From: Paraspadella gotoi
Lineage: Eukaryota; Chaetognatha
Assembly (NCBI GenBank): GCA_051294375.1
Contig: JBJCIZ010000239.1
Coordinates: forward strand, 1,940,581-2,004,580
Direction of reading: 5' to 3'
DNA length: 64,000 nucleotides
The notes below the pieces were generated by a model. The model had not been told where the DNA came from and searched no databases. It worked only from the letters and a program-made list of their open reading frames with translations. Numbering within the stretch: the stretch's first letter is position 1; each line of letters begins with the position of its first letter. The position numbers and the translations under genes were made by a program. Positions 39,472 to 54,955 of the stretch are shown one piece after another.

Positions 39472-40479
39472 ATGGAGGCCGACTTGGCCGAATTGGCGGC
39501 CGACCTCCTCGACTGCGAGCCGACGCTCCGCCCGACGCCGGCCGACCTCGCCCTCCTCGACGCTCCCGCCTTTTCTCATACTGCCCGACAATCTTGGCCG
39601 CCAGTTCGACAATCTCCGTCTCCGTCGCCGCTGCCGCTCGATCTGGACGACGGCGTCACGTCGCGCCCGCCGCCGTCGCCGCATTCGCCGCCGCAGCAGC
39701 TGAAAAAGGGGCGCGTCTCCCTGCGGACGGTGATAAAACAGCGTCAGATGCAGGAGAAACTCGAAAAGGCGCGCGCCTTTGCTCTCGAAGACTTTACGAA
39801 CGACAGCAATAACGTTAACGGAGATCCGGGACGTGCTCCACCCACGATCGCAATCTCTCCCTCACCAGTCAATCAAATGCCGAGCATTCACTCGCAAAAA
39901 TCATTTTCACTTCCGGATCTCTCTCAACCGACTCCCTCGTACACGATGCTCAACCTCCCTCCAGGGTCTTGGATCTCCCAGGATCTCCCTCTTGATCCCC
40001 AAGCCTTTCGCGGTCGTTTACGGGCGCCCAGCGGCTGCAGCAGCGTGGCCTCCAGCGTCCACAGCAGTCCGGCGAGTTCGGTCGACTTGGACGACGGACT
40101 GTCCCGGCGGCGCAGCGGCTTCGAGGACGAGCTGCTGACAGAGCTGTTCGGGGATGGCTCCGTTTTGAACGACGGCGTCGCTTCGAACGACGTCGAGATG
40201 AGGGAAAAACGCGACAAACACAACTACGTTGAGAAAAAGCGGCGACAAACTTTGGCCAAACAGATCGAAGAGTTGGAGCGTCTGCTGCCGAAGCGGAAGT
40301 CGTTCGAGCCGCGGCAGACCAAGAACGCCGTCCTCAAGTCGGCCGTGGATTACATCAAGAATTTGAGGAAGGAGAAAGAGGACGCGAAGAAGGAAGAGGC
40401 GAAGCAGAAGGAGACGGCGGAATATTACGAGAAACTGTGCAAAGAGCTGATGATTAAGCTGAAGTCGGTGGAGCAGTGA
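39472..40479 (+). CDS. bHLH transcription factor, MiT/TFE-like
   Basis: Single exon, 335 aa from the Met at 39472 (AAAATGG context; the open frame extends 38 codons upstream but reads as 5' leader). The bHLH lies near residues 245-305: KRDKHNYVEKKRRQTLAKQI then EELERLLPK and LKSAVDYIKNLRKEKEDAKK. His-Glu-Arg spacing in the basic region (HNYVEKKRR) is that of E-box (CACGTG) binders. The ILK/VLK-S-x-VDYI-x-x-L block most resembles MITF/TFEB, and an upstream GRVSLRTVIKQRQMQEKLEK segment recalls the SRxxLRxQLMREQ segment of that family, which binds Rag GTPases. A charged helix follows, but the leucine zipper is weak. A divergent MiT/TFE, Mlx or SREBP relative are alternatives. It is the only clear plus-strand gene of the window. 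Confidence 0.75.
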   Translation: MEADLAELAADLLDCEPTLRPTPADLALLDAPAFSHTARQSWPPVRQSPSPSPLPLDLDDGVTSRPPPSPHSPPQQLKKGRVSLRTVIKQRQMQEKLEKARAFALEDFTNDSNNVNGDPGRAPPTIAISPSPVNQMPSIHSQKSFSLPDLSQPTPSYTMLNLPPGSWISQDLPLDPQAFRGRLRAPSGCSSVASSVHSSPASSVDLDDGLSRRRSGFEDELLTELFGDGSVLNDGVASNDVEMREKRDKHNYVEKKRRQTLAKQIEELERLLPKRKSFEPRQTKNAVLKSAVDYIKNLRKEKEDAKKEEAKQKETAEYYEKLCKELMIKLKSVEQ

Positions 40480-40965
40480 ACACTGTTGAAGAGATGCAGT
40501 GGATTGTTTTTGGGCTGTAGCTTAATTCCCGAATATTATTAAAATACTACAAGAAGGAGAATAATATACGTTAAAGAAGCTTTGAAAAATTTATAGCGTT
40601 TTATGGCATTCGTTAAATTTTATTTTATTATATCGGAAAGGAAATGCGATGTTTTCCGACTCCATTTTTTTTAAATATTTGATCCCATCCCAATTCAAGA
40701 TCTCAAAATCCTAAAATAAGTTTTGAGTTTTTTCACAGCCAACTACATCTCAACATTCTTAAGCTAAATATGCTAAAAATAAATTATCTATCTTCGACGG
40801 TGCTTTTTTTTGTTGACAATTTTACACATCGTATAAATAACATTTCGATATATCTATTAACTATTTACGCAATTCATTTCATACCGCTTTTTTAAAATAG
40901 AAAATAAATGATTCATAAAATTAAAAAAACCAAAAAAAAACAACAAAGCAAAGATGTTTCTTTTT
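40480..40965. other. Convergent 3' region
   Basis: Lies between the stops of the plus-strand bHLH gene and the minus-strand protease; AT-rich, presumed 3' UTRs of both. No other signal. Confidence 0.5.
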
Positions 40966-44038
<3,073 letters not shown>

Positions 44039-45790
44039 TCATAGCGGCTCGGCGTATTCCCCGTTCTTGGCCTTTTGTCTCTCCGCCTGATGTAGATCCC
44101 CCGGCCGTTTCCGTTTGAAGAATCCCAGCCGCCACAGCACCAGCACGATGATGATGAGCAGCAAGAGTCCGCAGAGCGAGGCGACGATGATGACCCACAG
44201 TGGAATCTCTTTCTCCTCCTCGGCGATGTCCGAGTACGCCACTGTGCGGGCGTAGGCCTCGTCGTTGCTCTCGTCCTGGAGGATGTTGAGTTGGGAGGGG
44301 ATCTCCACGTTGGCGCGGGAGTAGATGTCCACGCGGTAGACCTTGGTGTAGATTTATGAATAGATAAAGTAATAAATTATGAAATGAAATAATGAATAAT
44401 TAATCGATAAACGAATAAAATATGAATGAATAAATGAACTTTTTTAAAACCGAAAAAAGAAATATTTTCTTTATCATTGTTTATTTACAATGACATTTGA
44501 TGAATATTAACTTTAATCAAATTTTGTATCAATTTTTATTAATATTAAATAATAATCACATTTAATTAATTTCATTACACCCATTTCATATAAATCACTT
44601 TTTAAACTCTCCCGCCTTTAAAATCAAAAGTTCCTTTTCCCGCCAAAAATCCCCGCCCCCCCCATCTTGGCCTCACCTTGGGATAATCCTCTATCAACGT
44701 CGATTGCCACAACCTCGACTTGACAGAGATGGAGACGCCGTCTCTCTCCGCGAGATCCCTAACGTCGCACCGGATCTCGAAGCACCTCGCCGTCCCTGCG
44801 TCGCAGTCCATAACCACCACTTCTCTCTTCTTCCCATCGGGATCGAGAATCTCCATCGATTGCACGATTTGTTCGTCGTACGACGGCGCCGCCGCGACCG
44901 GACTGGCGGCGTCCCCGACGCCGCGAATAGGCGGCGCCGCGACGGCGCCGGTTTCCGCGACGCCGAATCGTTTACGTCGACGCAGTACGTGATTGGAATC
45001 GTTGTAGTGGACATTGTTGGCGCCGTAGTATTCGAAATAAGCGGGTTCTTCCTTGTTGTTGTCGTAGCCGTTTCCATTCCCGAAGGGTTCCAACCGGCGT
45101 CGTCTCTCCAGCGTTCTCTCGGCGGCGACGAAGCCGCCGTTGGTCGCAGCCGGCGCCGGCGGCTTGACGCCGAGAAAGTTGACGTATTTGGGATCCACGT
45201 GGCACTTGCCCGTCTCGCCTCCTTTCACCTCCGGCACCTCCATCAAATACAGCAGGTGCTTCCCTTGCGGATAGTTGCTCATGACCTCGTAGGGCCACCG
45301 GATGCGGACGGAGGCGTTGCTGACGCGGCCGGGACCCGCGTTGCTGAGCAGGTAGTTGTGCCGGACGACGGGGCCGATCTGATCGGCGAATCGGACGGCG
45401 GATTCCCCGACGACGTCGCCCTTGTAGAAGATCTGAGCGTCGTTGTCGACGAAGCCTTCCAGTTTGAGATCCGCTTTGATGATGACTTTGACCGTGAGGG
45501 AGCGCTCGTTGTTGTCCGGGCTGATCTCGGTGGAAGTCGTGTTGGCCTGGGGGGTTTTGAAGGGTACATTTTAAAACATGGTAGCGTTAGGACCGTGAGG
45601 TGATGTTTGATGGCGAGCGAATGAGGAAACACAGCAATATGCAAATGAGTTGTGATAGTTTCAATCGTAAATCAAATCGTTCTTGAAGGTTCCTCGTATC
45701 CTCTGCGAAACTTTGTGATTATTAAAGTTTATTTTGATATATAAATAAACAACTTGTCAACCAGCTCCCTGTCAGTCTGTCTGTCTGTCG

Positions 45791-45843
<53 letters not shown>

Positions 45844-46088
45844 TCCTCACCTTAACATGCACTTCGATAACGCTCTGGGTGGCGTCGATGTCGCTGGGAT
45901 CGAACTCCATCGTTAATCTCGCTTCCTCGTTTTTCGGAAATGGATTCGCGATGTCGCATTTGACCGTCGTGGTCTCCTTGACGGGAGCGCAGGTGTATTG
46001 AGCGCCTTCGGAATAAGTCTGGACGTAGTGGAGGATTTTGGGTCGCGTCAACGTAGATGGCTCGTCTCGTAGGCCGCTCTTTTCTGTT

Positions 46089-46167
<79 letters not shown>

Positions 46168-47655
46168 AGAGATTGGGGGGGGGGAGTTGGTGTAAAATCA
46201 GGATGGGAGATTAGTTTGGGGAAAGAAAATATAGTTTCGCAAATAAGTTTCTATTCTCTCTCTACTCCCCGCCCTCTTACTTACTTATCTTGCTATCTAT
46301 AATTCTTTCTTTTTTTCTTTTCTTTTCTTCTCTCTGACTTTCAATCATTTACTCATTCATTCATTCATTCATTCATTCATTTTTTTTAGTCTTTCATTCC
46401 TTTATTCATTCAGTCTGTCATTCTCTCATTCCCTAATTCATTTATTAATTCATTTCTTCCCTACTTCATTCATTCATACATTCATTCATACTTTTCTCAT
46501 ACTTGCCATTAAATTTATAAATAAGTTTAATCACATTCGTCTCTGAAACTCACCTGTTCCTCAACTCGACGTAAAGATAAAACTTTGTGACTTGCCCAAC
46601 GCTCAACCGCGAGACGGGCTGACCCTTCGGTCTGCCCGACGAGTTCGGCTCGATCTCTTCGTACGCTCGTGCCTGGAAACGGTCAAACAAACATTTAAAA
46701 CTGACCAACTAAAATAGTTACAGAATTCTATTTATAGCATAAACTTGAGTAATTCACAATGGTCTTACGTTAAAACTTTATATATTTTCCTTCAGTTTAA
46801 TGAATTAATTAATCAAATCTAATGTTAATAATCTAAGTTTAATTTTGCTGTAACAATTTAACAAAACGATGTGCAATAAGATTAAGAAAAAGAAGCTTAG
46901 ATACAAGCACAATAATAATAATACTGTAAACCACCCACAACCACGCCCCACCCACCCTAAATTATCCTTACCCCCCCTCCCCCCCACTGACCTGAACCCT
47001 CAAATCGCTCTGACAAATCTTGTCGAAGCTGCACTCTTTCTGAAACTCCACCAGAAACTTTCGGACGAGCCCCTCGGCGCCGCCCGGCCGCAGGACCGGG
47101 TAGTCGTCGACGTCGTCGGAAACCCCTCGTCCTCCGGCGCCGCCGCTCGGAGGGGCGCGGCCCACGCGGCGCGCCCCTTTCTTGTTATTCTTCTCCAGTT
47201 CGTATTCCAGGTCAAAGTTGAAAGGATTGAGATAATCTCGGACGCCGGGGAGAACGTAAACGGTCTCCGAGAGGCAGAAGAACTTGTCGGCGCTTTGAGG
47301 ATGGAGTTTGGCGACGCGTTCCACGGAGGTGCCGAGGGAGTCTGAGGGGGGGGGGAGTTCGTCCGAGGGATGAATTTGGTTTATCGATCGATCAATCAAT
47401 CAAATCAATTCATCGATCGGTCAAGCGATCGATCGATCGATCGATCAATCTATCGAAATTTAAACATGCTCATAATTTAATCTTATCTAACATTCGTGAA
47501 ATCAATCAATCAATAAAATAATCAAAAAAATCAATTAATAAATCAAACAAGCAATCTATCAAAAAGACCACATATCGTACTTGATTATTAAACTATGAAT
47601 AACTTTGGGGTGCAAAACCCCAGACCAAAGACGAAGTCTCACAACAGAGAATCCG

Positions 47656-47698
<43 letters not shown>

Positions 47699-48897
47699 GT
47701 CAAACAATTAATCAATCAATCAAACAAACAATAAATAAATTAATAAATCAAACAAGCAATCTATCAAAAAGACCACAGATCGAACTTGATTATTAAACTA
47801 TCAATAACTATGGACTGCAAAACCCCAGACCTGAGACGAAGACTCACGACAGAGAATCTGTCAATCAAATCAATCAATCAATCAATCAATCAATCCTCCC
47901 CACACCTTTCGACTTCTTCTTAAACTCGACCCTCCTCGGACCGGCTTCGTCCTTCTCAGCGACGATGCGATATTTGATCCTCGGCGTCGCGTTAAACTTT
48001 TCGTAAGGTTTGGCGGTGTACTTGAAGCAGGCCTTGAAGGAGAAGCAGATCATGTCCCTCCCGTCGGAGCATTTCTTTGGGGCGTTGGGATCGATGGGGT
48101 CTGGAAGGTGGCGGATGGGAGGTAGGATGACGAAAAATGTTTGTTAGATTGGGTTGAATAGCGGCAGGATTATGTCATTATCTTGTGAGAGGGATGGAGG
48201 CCTCAATCTTTCTTAGCCGGTTCAAAGTCAGGAGCAAGAGAAGATTAGTCATTTAATAGCTGGATAATTGTTATATTTGCTGTACCAATTATGTATAAAT
48301 TAGTTTGCCTTGCAGGCAGGAAATTATTACATCCACTTGTTTTACAAATCGAATTTAAACATTCCGTTAAGCTTACTAGTATAGTATACCAATAACCAAT
48401 AACCAAGACTGCTTGGTGAAAAAAGCTTGCTGGCTCCGGTATCTTATGGATTGCGTTGATGTGAGCAAAATTCAATAAGTTGCGAGTGGCCCAGACACTA
48501 ATATGGTGTTATAGTTAATTAAATTATAAAACAACCTATTTTTTATCGTCGGCACCAATCTATTCCTCGAAACGGCCATAATATTCCCACCCACTCGATT
48601 TACCCGGCATGTCCTGTATATCGACGATAACGTCCATGATGGGTCTGCCCCGCAGCAGCACGACCCGATCCGACCCGAAGGCCCCGACGAGCAAGTCCGG
48701 GTAAGTGTTGAGATCCAGGTCATGTCCCCCGGAGAGTGAGTAACCGAATGTCTTCATGGGGGAGGGTAGGAGGCGGTTCATCTCGGTGGCCTTGGGAGAA
48801 GTTGGAGAAGGGGGGGGAAAAGAAAATTTCGTAATTAATAAAGAAATTTAATATGCATTGATGTTAATCTAAACGACATAAGGCGTTCCTCTCTGGT

Positions 48898-48977
<80 letters not shown>

Positions 48978-49858
48978 TTTGCTCCCTTATTTCTATGAAA
49001 TTGGTACAACCAATATTAAAATTATCCACTCATTTAATAACTCATGTTTGTTTCCTCATCAGATTTTTCTTTTTCTCTTTTCATTTCTCACTCTATTTCA
49101 AACTTTCTTGCCAAATTTTTATAAAAAAATAACCACGATATATATTTAAAACAATAATGCAATACAAACAGAAACGAAACACAACAAGTTAACGAGTACT
49201 CGCGGCGCAACTAAAAACAAAAAAAAAAAAACAAAACAAAAAACACAAACTCCCCCCCAACTCTCCCAAGTCTCTCACCCTGACGACTTGCGACGCCGCC
49301 TCCCCGATCCCTCCCTCGGATCCGTGATGCAGATAAACGACGCCGTCTCCTTCGTAAGGCGCGCCGATCGCCAGATCCTCGAATCCGTCGAGATCCACGT
49401 CGCCCGCGGACGCGAGCGCGAAGCCGAATCGAGAATCGGGGGCGCCGTAGAGACGAAGCGTCGGGTCGGTCGGGATGCGGAGAGAGAGGGCGTCTTGGAG
49501 GTAGACGTAGACGGCGCCGCCCTGGTTCGGAAGGTTTGGGGGTCGGTTGGGAGGGAATGGAGGAAGGAGAAGGAGGAGAAGGAGAAGGAGAAGGAGGAGA
49601 AGGAGAAGGAGAAGGAGGAGAAGGAGAAGGAGGTGAGCTCGGCGAAATGACCGATCGATTACTATTGAAGATTATCTATTGAAGATCTTCAAAATCTAAG
49701 GTAAGTTTCGCCTTTCGTTTTTTTTCCCTCACCTTTTTCTTCTCAAAGTAGAACGGGGCTCCGACGACGAGGTCGTCTCGTCCGTCGCCGTTCAAATCCG
49801 CTTTGCAGACTTGGTAGCCGAAAGAGGACGCTATCTTCTCTCCCTGCAGTCGGATGCT
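44039..49858 (-). CDS. Integrin alpha chain, C-terminal two thirds (5' exons missing)
   Basis: Type I membrane receptor subunit that pairs with integrin beta. Exons seen, 5' to 3': ~49858-49733 (FG-GAP blade with Ca-binding DLNGDGRDD), ~49525-49280 (blade with [15 protein letters not shown]), ~48792-48605 ([14 protein letters not shown]), ~48100-47905, ~47345-46990, ~46672-46553, ~46078-45850, ~45553-44680 and ~44343-44039. The thigh/calf region is Cys-containing. Around 45,000 an insert of about 80 residues ends in VLRRRKR, a furin-type site at the usual heavy/light chain cleavage position. The last exon has the transmembrane helix ([20 protein letters not shown]) and the hallmark cytoplasmic GFFKRKRP. 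Propeller blades 1-4 and the signal peptide are not found between 49.9 and 53 kb. They lie beyond the window or are lost in the misassembled region. Confidence 0.92.
45795..45845. repeat. (CT)n microsatellite in an integrin intron
   Basis: Simple dinucleotide run. Similar GA/CT runs occur in introns at 41,930-41,998, 46,091-46,165 and 48,897-48,976. Confidence 0.95.
47380..47905. repeat. (CAAT)n arrays plus a ~200-bp tandem duplication in an integrin intron
   Basis: Tetranucleotide CAAT/ATCA repeats surround two copies of a ~115-base block (47,541-47,655 and 47,745-47,860), both beginning ATCAAACAAGCAATCTATCA and containing CAAAACCCCAGACC. Confidence 0.85.
48248..48292 (+). repeat. Copy 3 of the hairpin-centred interspersed repeat (degenerate)
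   Basis: Reads CATTTAATAGCTGGATAATT then TTGCTGTACCAATTATG; the palindrome centre has decayed. Confidence 0.45.
48994..49042 (-). repeat. Copy 4 of the hairpin-centred interspersed repeat
   Basis: On the minus strand it matches 17,811-17,866 closely: ATTAAATGAGTGGATAATTT then ATATTGGTTGTACCAATTTC. It abuts a (CT)n run. Confidence 0.6.
49553..49635. repeat. (GGAGAA)n-type repeat
   Basis: AGGAGAAGG-type hexamer run in the intron between the two FG-GAP exons of the integrin gene. Confidence 0.85.
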
Positions 49859-49878
49859 GGGGAGGAAACAAAAGGGAA

Positions 49879-50160
49879 AGGGTTGAAATAAAAATAAAAT
49901 AAAAAAAAGAAATAAAAATTGTATATAAATCCTGTTGTTTACTTAATAAAGGGTTGAAATAAAAAGAAAATAAAAAAAGAAATAAAAATTGTATATAAAT
50001 CCTGTTGTTTACTTAATAAAGGGTTGAAATAAAAATAAAATAAAAAAAGAAATAAAAATTGTATATAAATCCTGTTGTTTACTTAATAAAAGGTTGAAAT
50101 AAAAATAAAATATAAAAAGAAATAAAAATTGTATATAAATCCTGATGTTTACTTAATAAG
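49879..50160. repeat. 71-bp satellite, 4 units
   Basis: Units begin GGGTTGAAATAAAAATAAAA and contain TTGTATATAAATCCTGTTGT and TTACTTAATAAA. The counterpart in copy B is at ~56,899-57,160 with indels. Confidence 0.9.
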
Positions 50161-52009
50161 TTGAGTCTTTTCTAAAATTATATCATCTTCTGTCTGGCCG
50201 AGTTAGAAATTTAAGATAAAATAAAAGTGTAATATAACAAATTACAACCTCTCTCACAAATGAAAAAAAAGTTTTTTTTCAAAATGACATGACCGTTAAA
50301 ACATTTAACCGACAGGAAGATGTTTTGTCGAGAGCAGCCAATATTTAAAAAAAACAACTAAATAATAAACAAGAAAAAAAAACAAGAAGGAAAACCGCAT
50401 AATGACCCTAAAGAATGTATATAAACGGTTTCATCCTCTTCCTCCTCCTCCTCCTCCTCCTCTACTTCCGTCGTCCCTTCTCATTTGGTGGTTTTTTGTC
50501 ATTCATTGTCCCCCTCGCCAAACCACTCACAAACCACTAACTTTAAAACCATTCTCCCCAATTTTTATTGATTCAGCTGAAAGAAAAAAAAAAGAAACTA
50601 ATGCAAAGGCAACAAAAGTTTATTTTAAGTCGTCGCCCAGGATTAAGTTGACGAGATTAAATGGGGGAAAAAAAGTTTCTATTTCTAACAAACTTATAAT
50701 TTTTAAAATTGATTAGCTAAGGTTATTTTACGCTCTTCCAACCTGTCTAGTGCAATTATTGATTTACTTTTAATTATTTTTTGTTGACAAATGAAAGTCA
50801 TTTTTACTATTTTTGGTATCTCTTGGGCACTTTGCCTCTGAATATGTTTACGTAAGCTTAAACGGTCTGTATATGTTTACGTCAGTACCGCTTGTAAAAC
50901 AAAAATTCTTAAGATAAAAAGCTGGCTTTATTTCCAGAACAACTAACTTTTGTTTTTATCATTTAAAGTTACAAAGAGACATTCAATTTTCTTAAACCTT
51001 TTTCTCAGGTCTAATCAATCTAGTTATTTCTCTCTCTCTCTCTCTTTCTCTCTTTCTCTCTTTCTCTCTTTCTCTCTTTCTCTCTTTCTCTCTCTCTCTC
51101 TTCCCCTCAAATCCCATCAGTCAACATTAGGAACGTCGAATCATCTCTCTCGTGTCATGTGTCGCGTGTCAATACTCGTGTCAGGTCTTGTCCTTCCTTT
51201 GAGTTTTGTTTCAATTATTTTTTCTTGATTGGAAGAGAAAGTAAGAAGGGAGGTTGGCGTCGTGGTAAGAATTATGGGGTGGAGGATAAGGCTGGGGTAA
51301 GGAAAGAATGAATGAATTAAGTAATGAATGAATTCATTCTTTCATAATGCAATACATTTTTGCACCCAAAAAAGGCGTAAATATCTTTTTTCTCGTAGTC
51401 AGTCAGTCATGAGCAGAAATCCTCGAACTTTAATCAAGGATACCCTGTTAAATGAGGAACATTTACCGTTTAAAAAAAAACTAAGCTTACGAGTTTATTT
51501 TTTAATGAAAAAAGCATACGTAAATTAGTGTAACTCCCTTGTATAATTATAATAAGAACAATGTGTAATGTGTATTCCAAATAATGTCAGTTCGGTCCTT
51601 GATTCAATTTAGTAAGACATGAACCAATTTTTGACAGTTAGGTAAATAACAAAATACGAAAAAAAAACTAACATTAACAATTAAAATAAGTTTACCGGGT
51701 TTTGTCGGCTGACTGACCTTTTGTAAAACAACTTATCTCATCTTTTACGGTTAACAATTAAAATTTGATTGATATATCATTTTAAATATTTAGACTAACT
51801 TTAATTCTTATTGAATTAACAGTAATAACGTTTATAACAAACCCATAAAAGTAATGTAATTAAACATTTTGGGAATTTATTGAAATCAGTGAAAAAAAAT
51901 CAGAGCTTTTAATAAATGAAGAGCCTTCTTCATTTCGGCATTAAAGCATTTTAAGTAGGAATTCCATCATTTCCTTTTACTTCCGTCGAATCACCCTGTG
52001 GCTCCAGCT
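50161..52009. other. Non-coding stretch, integrin exon to transporter
   Basis: AT-rich with a (CCT)n run at ~50,436-50,465 and a (CT)n run at 51,030-51,105. I see no exon, which is notable because the missing integrin 5' exons would be expected in this direction. Confidence 0.5.
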
Positions 52010-52400
52010 CAGGATCCTTCTCTGGTTTATTTCGCTCCAACTCCAACCCTTCCCGCTCCAGTTTATCTCGCTCCAACTCCGAATCTTCCCGCTCCAGTTT
52101 ATCTCGCTGCAACTCCAACCCTTCCTGCTCCAGTTTATCTCGCTCCCCAATCCCAATCCTTCCCGCTCGAGTTTATCTCGCTCCAACTCCGACTCCTTTC
52201 CGCTCATTTTTATCTCGCTCCAACTCCAACCCTTCCCGCTCCAGTTTATCTCGCTCCAACTCCAACCCTTCCCGCTCCAGTTTATCTCGCTCCAACTCCC
52301 AACCCTTCCCGCTCCAGTTTATCTCGCTCCAACTCCAACCCTTCCCGCTCCAGTTTATCTCGCTCCAACTCCAACCCTTCCCGCTCCAGATCCTCCTCGT
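52010..52400. repeat. 36-bp coding minisatellite, ~11 units
   Basis: Units of the form CCCGCTCCAGTTTATCTCGC plus TCCAACTCCAACCCTT. On the minus strand each encodes LERDKLEREGLE, extending the transporter's cytoplasmic tail. One extra C near 52,297 shifts the frame and creates the stop used at 52,282. Most other units are in register, so tail length probably varies between alleles. Confidence 0.85.
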
Positions 52401-52786
52401 TCAACTCCATGACCCACTCCGCTTCCTCCAAGTCCTCTTCCTCTTTCCTTTTGAAAACTGCTTTGACGACGGTGACGACGACGATGGTGAAAAAGACGAT
52501 GGCCACGCCCACCGATTCCGTCGAGCTCAGCGTCTCTCCGAAGAACGTCATCGCCATGAGGGAGGTGATGCCGATTGCGCATGCGTTGACCAGGTTGCCG
52601 ATCATCCCGGCGAGACCCGCGTCGAAGGTTTCCAGTTCGTAGCAGCCGACCTCGATTAATCAGTCAATGTTTAGCGTTTGAAATTTTGAATCGAACGAAA
52701 TTAAAATGAATAGAATTAAAATTAAACGAAAAAATAGATTCGAAATGGGATATCAGAGACTGAGAAGAGAGAGAAAAACGGACGGG

Positions 52787-52840
<54 letters not shown>

Positions 52841-53773
52841 GCTAGAGCGAGAGAGTAAAAACTAAAAGAAAGAGAGAGAAATAAATATATTTATAAACAA
52901 GCAAATAGACAAATAAAGGAATAAAGGAAAGAAATAACAGAAGAATAGAAGAACAGAATTGTAACCAAAAAAAAAAAAATGCAATTATAAATTAAAAAAG
53001 GAATGAAAACAAAATAATAAAATAGATATTTAAGTAAGAACGAACAAAACACCGCGACGCACCTGTTGCGCGAGTCTATAAACCGTCGAAATTCCGCCGA
53101 CGAGCGCCACAGCCGCGGCGCCGGTCGCCGGCGCCGAAACGAATTCATCGACGCCGGCGACGCAAAAGCAGACGACGGCGACGGAGACGCTGCAGAGCAG
53201 CCGCAGCACGAGAAAGTTGGACCAGTGCTCGTCGGCGGTGGCGCCGAAGAAGTAAGGGAACAACAAAGTGTTGAACGCTACGAAAACGGCGAGGGCATAA
53301 GCGTAGGTCGGGGCCGAGGCTGGCTCGTCGAAGAGAAACGCCGGGTGCGTGGTGAGCAGCAGGCCGACCAGCGCGGCAATGGCGCCGGCCACGTCCAGCA
53401 GAGCGACGCAGCGGCGGGCCAGGAGCGCCGTAAGTGCGGGAACGAAGAGCAGGCCGGTGGAGGTGATGGCGGTCAAGACGCCCAGCGGCATAACGACGGC
53501 CGCTTCGCGTAAGGATATGAAGTTGGCGTTGATGAGAAGACCGAGAATTATAAACGACGCCCAGCGCGACGGCTTTCTCACCGTCCAATGTCGCCGGGCG
53601 AATGGAATCAGAGGCAAAGTGCTGATCGTTTCCCCGACGAAGATGTAGACGAAAGCGACGGGAGTGTTGAGCGGAGCCGAGACGCGGAAGATGTTGATGG
53701 AGACGCTGACGAGGGTCACGTAGAAGACGTTGAAGAGGAGACCCCAGAAGAGAAGGGAGACGTCGGAGGTCAT
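52282..53773 (-). CDS. DMT-superfamily (EamA-like) multi-pass transporter
   Basis: Two exons (53773-53063 and 52650-52282) sum to 1080 nt, 359 aa. Met at 53773 chosen because translation from there opens directly with a helix (LLFWGLLFNVFYVTLVSVSI). I count about ten hydrophobic segments, arranged as two halves, as in drug/metabolite transporters: FVYIFVGETISTLPLIPFA, ASFIILGLLINANFISL, REAAVVMPLGVLTAITSTGL, LLDVAGAIAALVGLLLTTHP, and in exon 2 GMIGNLVNACAIGITSLMAM and VGVAIVFFTIVVVTVVKAVF. A charged tail of LERDKLEREGLE repeats follows. Substrate unknown; SLC35- or NIPA-like relatives are possible. It lies on the same strand as the integrin chain, upstream of its visible exons. A frame-broken second copy at ~59.2-60.8 kb is probably an assembly artefact. 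Confidence 0.75.
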
Positions 53774-54161
53774 TATGAGGCAAAGATGGGGGGGGGGTTG
53801 GGAAGGTGGGGGTTTGTTTTTTTTTTGTTTTGTCAATTATTTTGGTTTTTTGTTTTGTTTGTTTTAGTTTGTTTTTTCTTTGTTGTAAAATTTTTGTTTT
53901 GGTTTTCTTTTGTTTATAATTTTGTTTTTCGTTTTTTTTTCTTTTTTGACTCAGCGTACTTGATCGATTTTCAAAGGATTCGCTGTATCACGTTTCAACT
54001 ATATTGTATAGTGTATAGTGTATAACGAATGATGTACCTACGTATCTACATGTACGAAAGTTTTTTTATACTTTTGGCGCCAATTCATTTTTTTACATAC
54101 GCGTAGCTGTAAAAATTTAATACAGGTACAATGTTTCATCTTCAAGACCTATGAGTGAGAA

Positions 54162-54250
<89 letters not shown>

Positions 54251-54355
54251 CGTTTTTCAAGTCATCATTCATTTTCATTTTCATTTTTCATTTTCAAGAT
54301 CGTCATTGAGACAACGTCCTGGGCCACAGTCAGGGATTAATCGCTGATTTTGTCA

Positions 54356-54396
<41 letters not shown>

Positions 54397-54923
54397 AATA
54401 TTACACATTTGAGATAAGAATTTTTTTTATTTTTATATTAAAATCATTAATTTTTTTTTAATTAAAAATTTTGTTGTGAAAATAACGAAAAACTCGTTCT
54501 ATCTCAGATCACATTACCATATTCTTTTGATAATTTATTAAAATGCCTTAGTATTATATAAATTATACCACATTGAATTTTTGGTCATGCACTCGTTTTT
54601 AAAGATGATCATATAACTGCACAAGTATGGTGCATGTACAATTGTACATATAAAAGTTCTTAGGGTGCCTTGCCAAAATATTAACTTAATTGATTAAGTA
54701 TACAAGTATATAAGTAGTTAAAACGTAATGAGAACGGACCGACAAGAACGTCTCCCGAACAATTCGACTGGAGAGAAAGTGTGAAAAAGTTTTCTCTCTC
54801 ATTTCACGCCGTGAAGGAGAAAAGAAAAAAAAGGAGGAAAGAAAAGTTAAAGAAGAAGAAGAGGAGGAAGAGGAAGAGGAGAATGAAGAGGATGATGAAG
54901 AGGAAGAGGAGGAGGAATAAAAT

Positions 54924-54955
<32 letters not shown>

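Noticed and set aside
44704-45603. 299-codon plus-strand ORF over the integrin exon
   Set aside because: Antisense shadow of a long GC-rich exon; it covers splice boundaries and has no homology.
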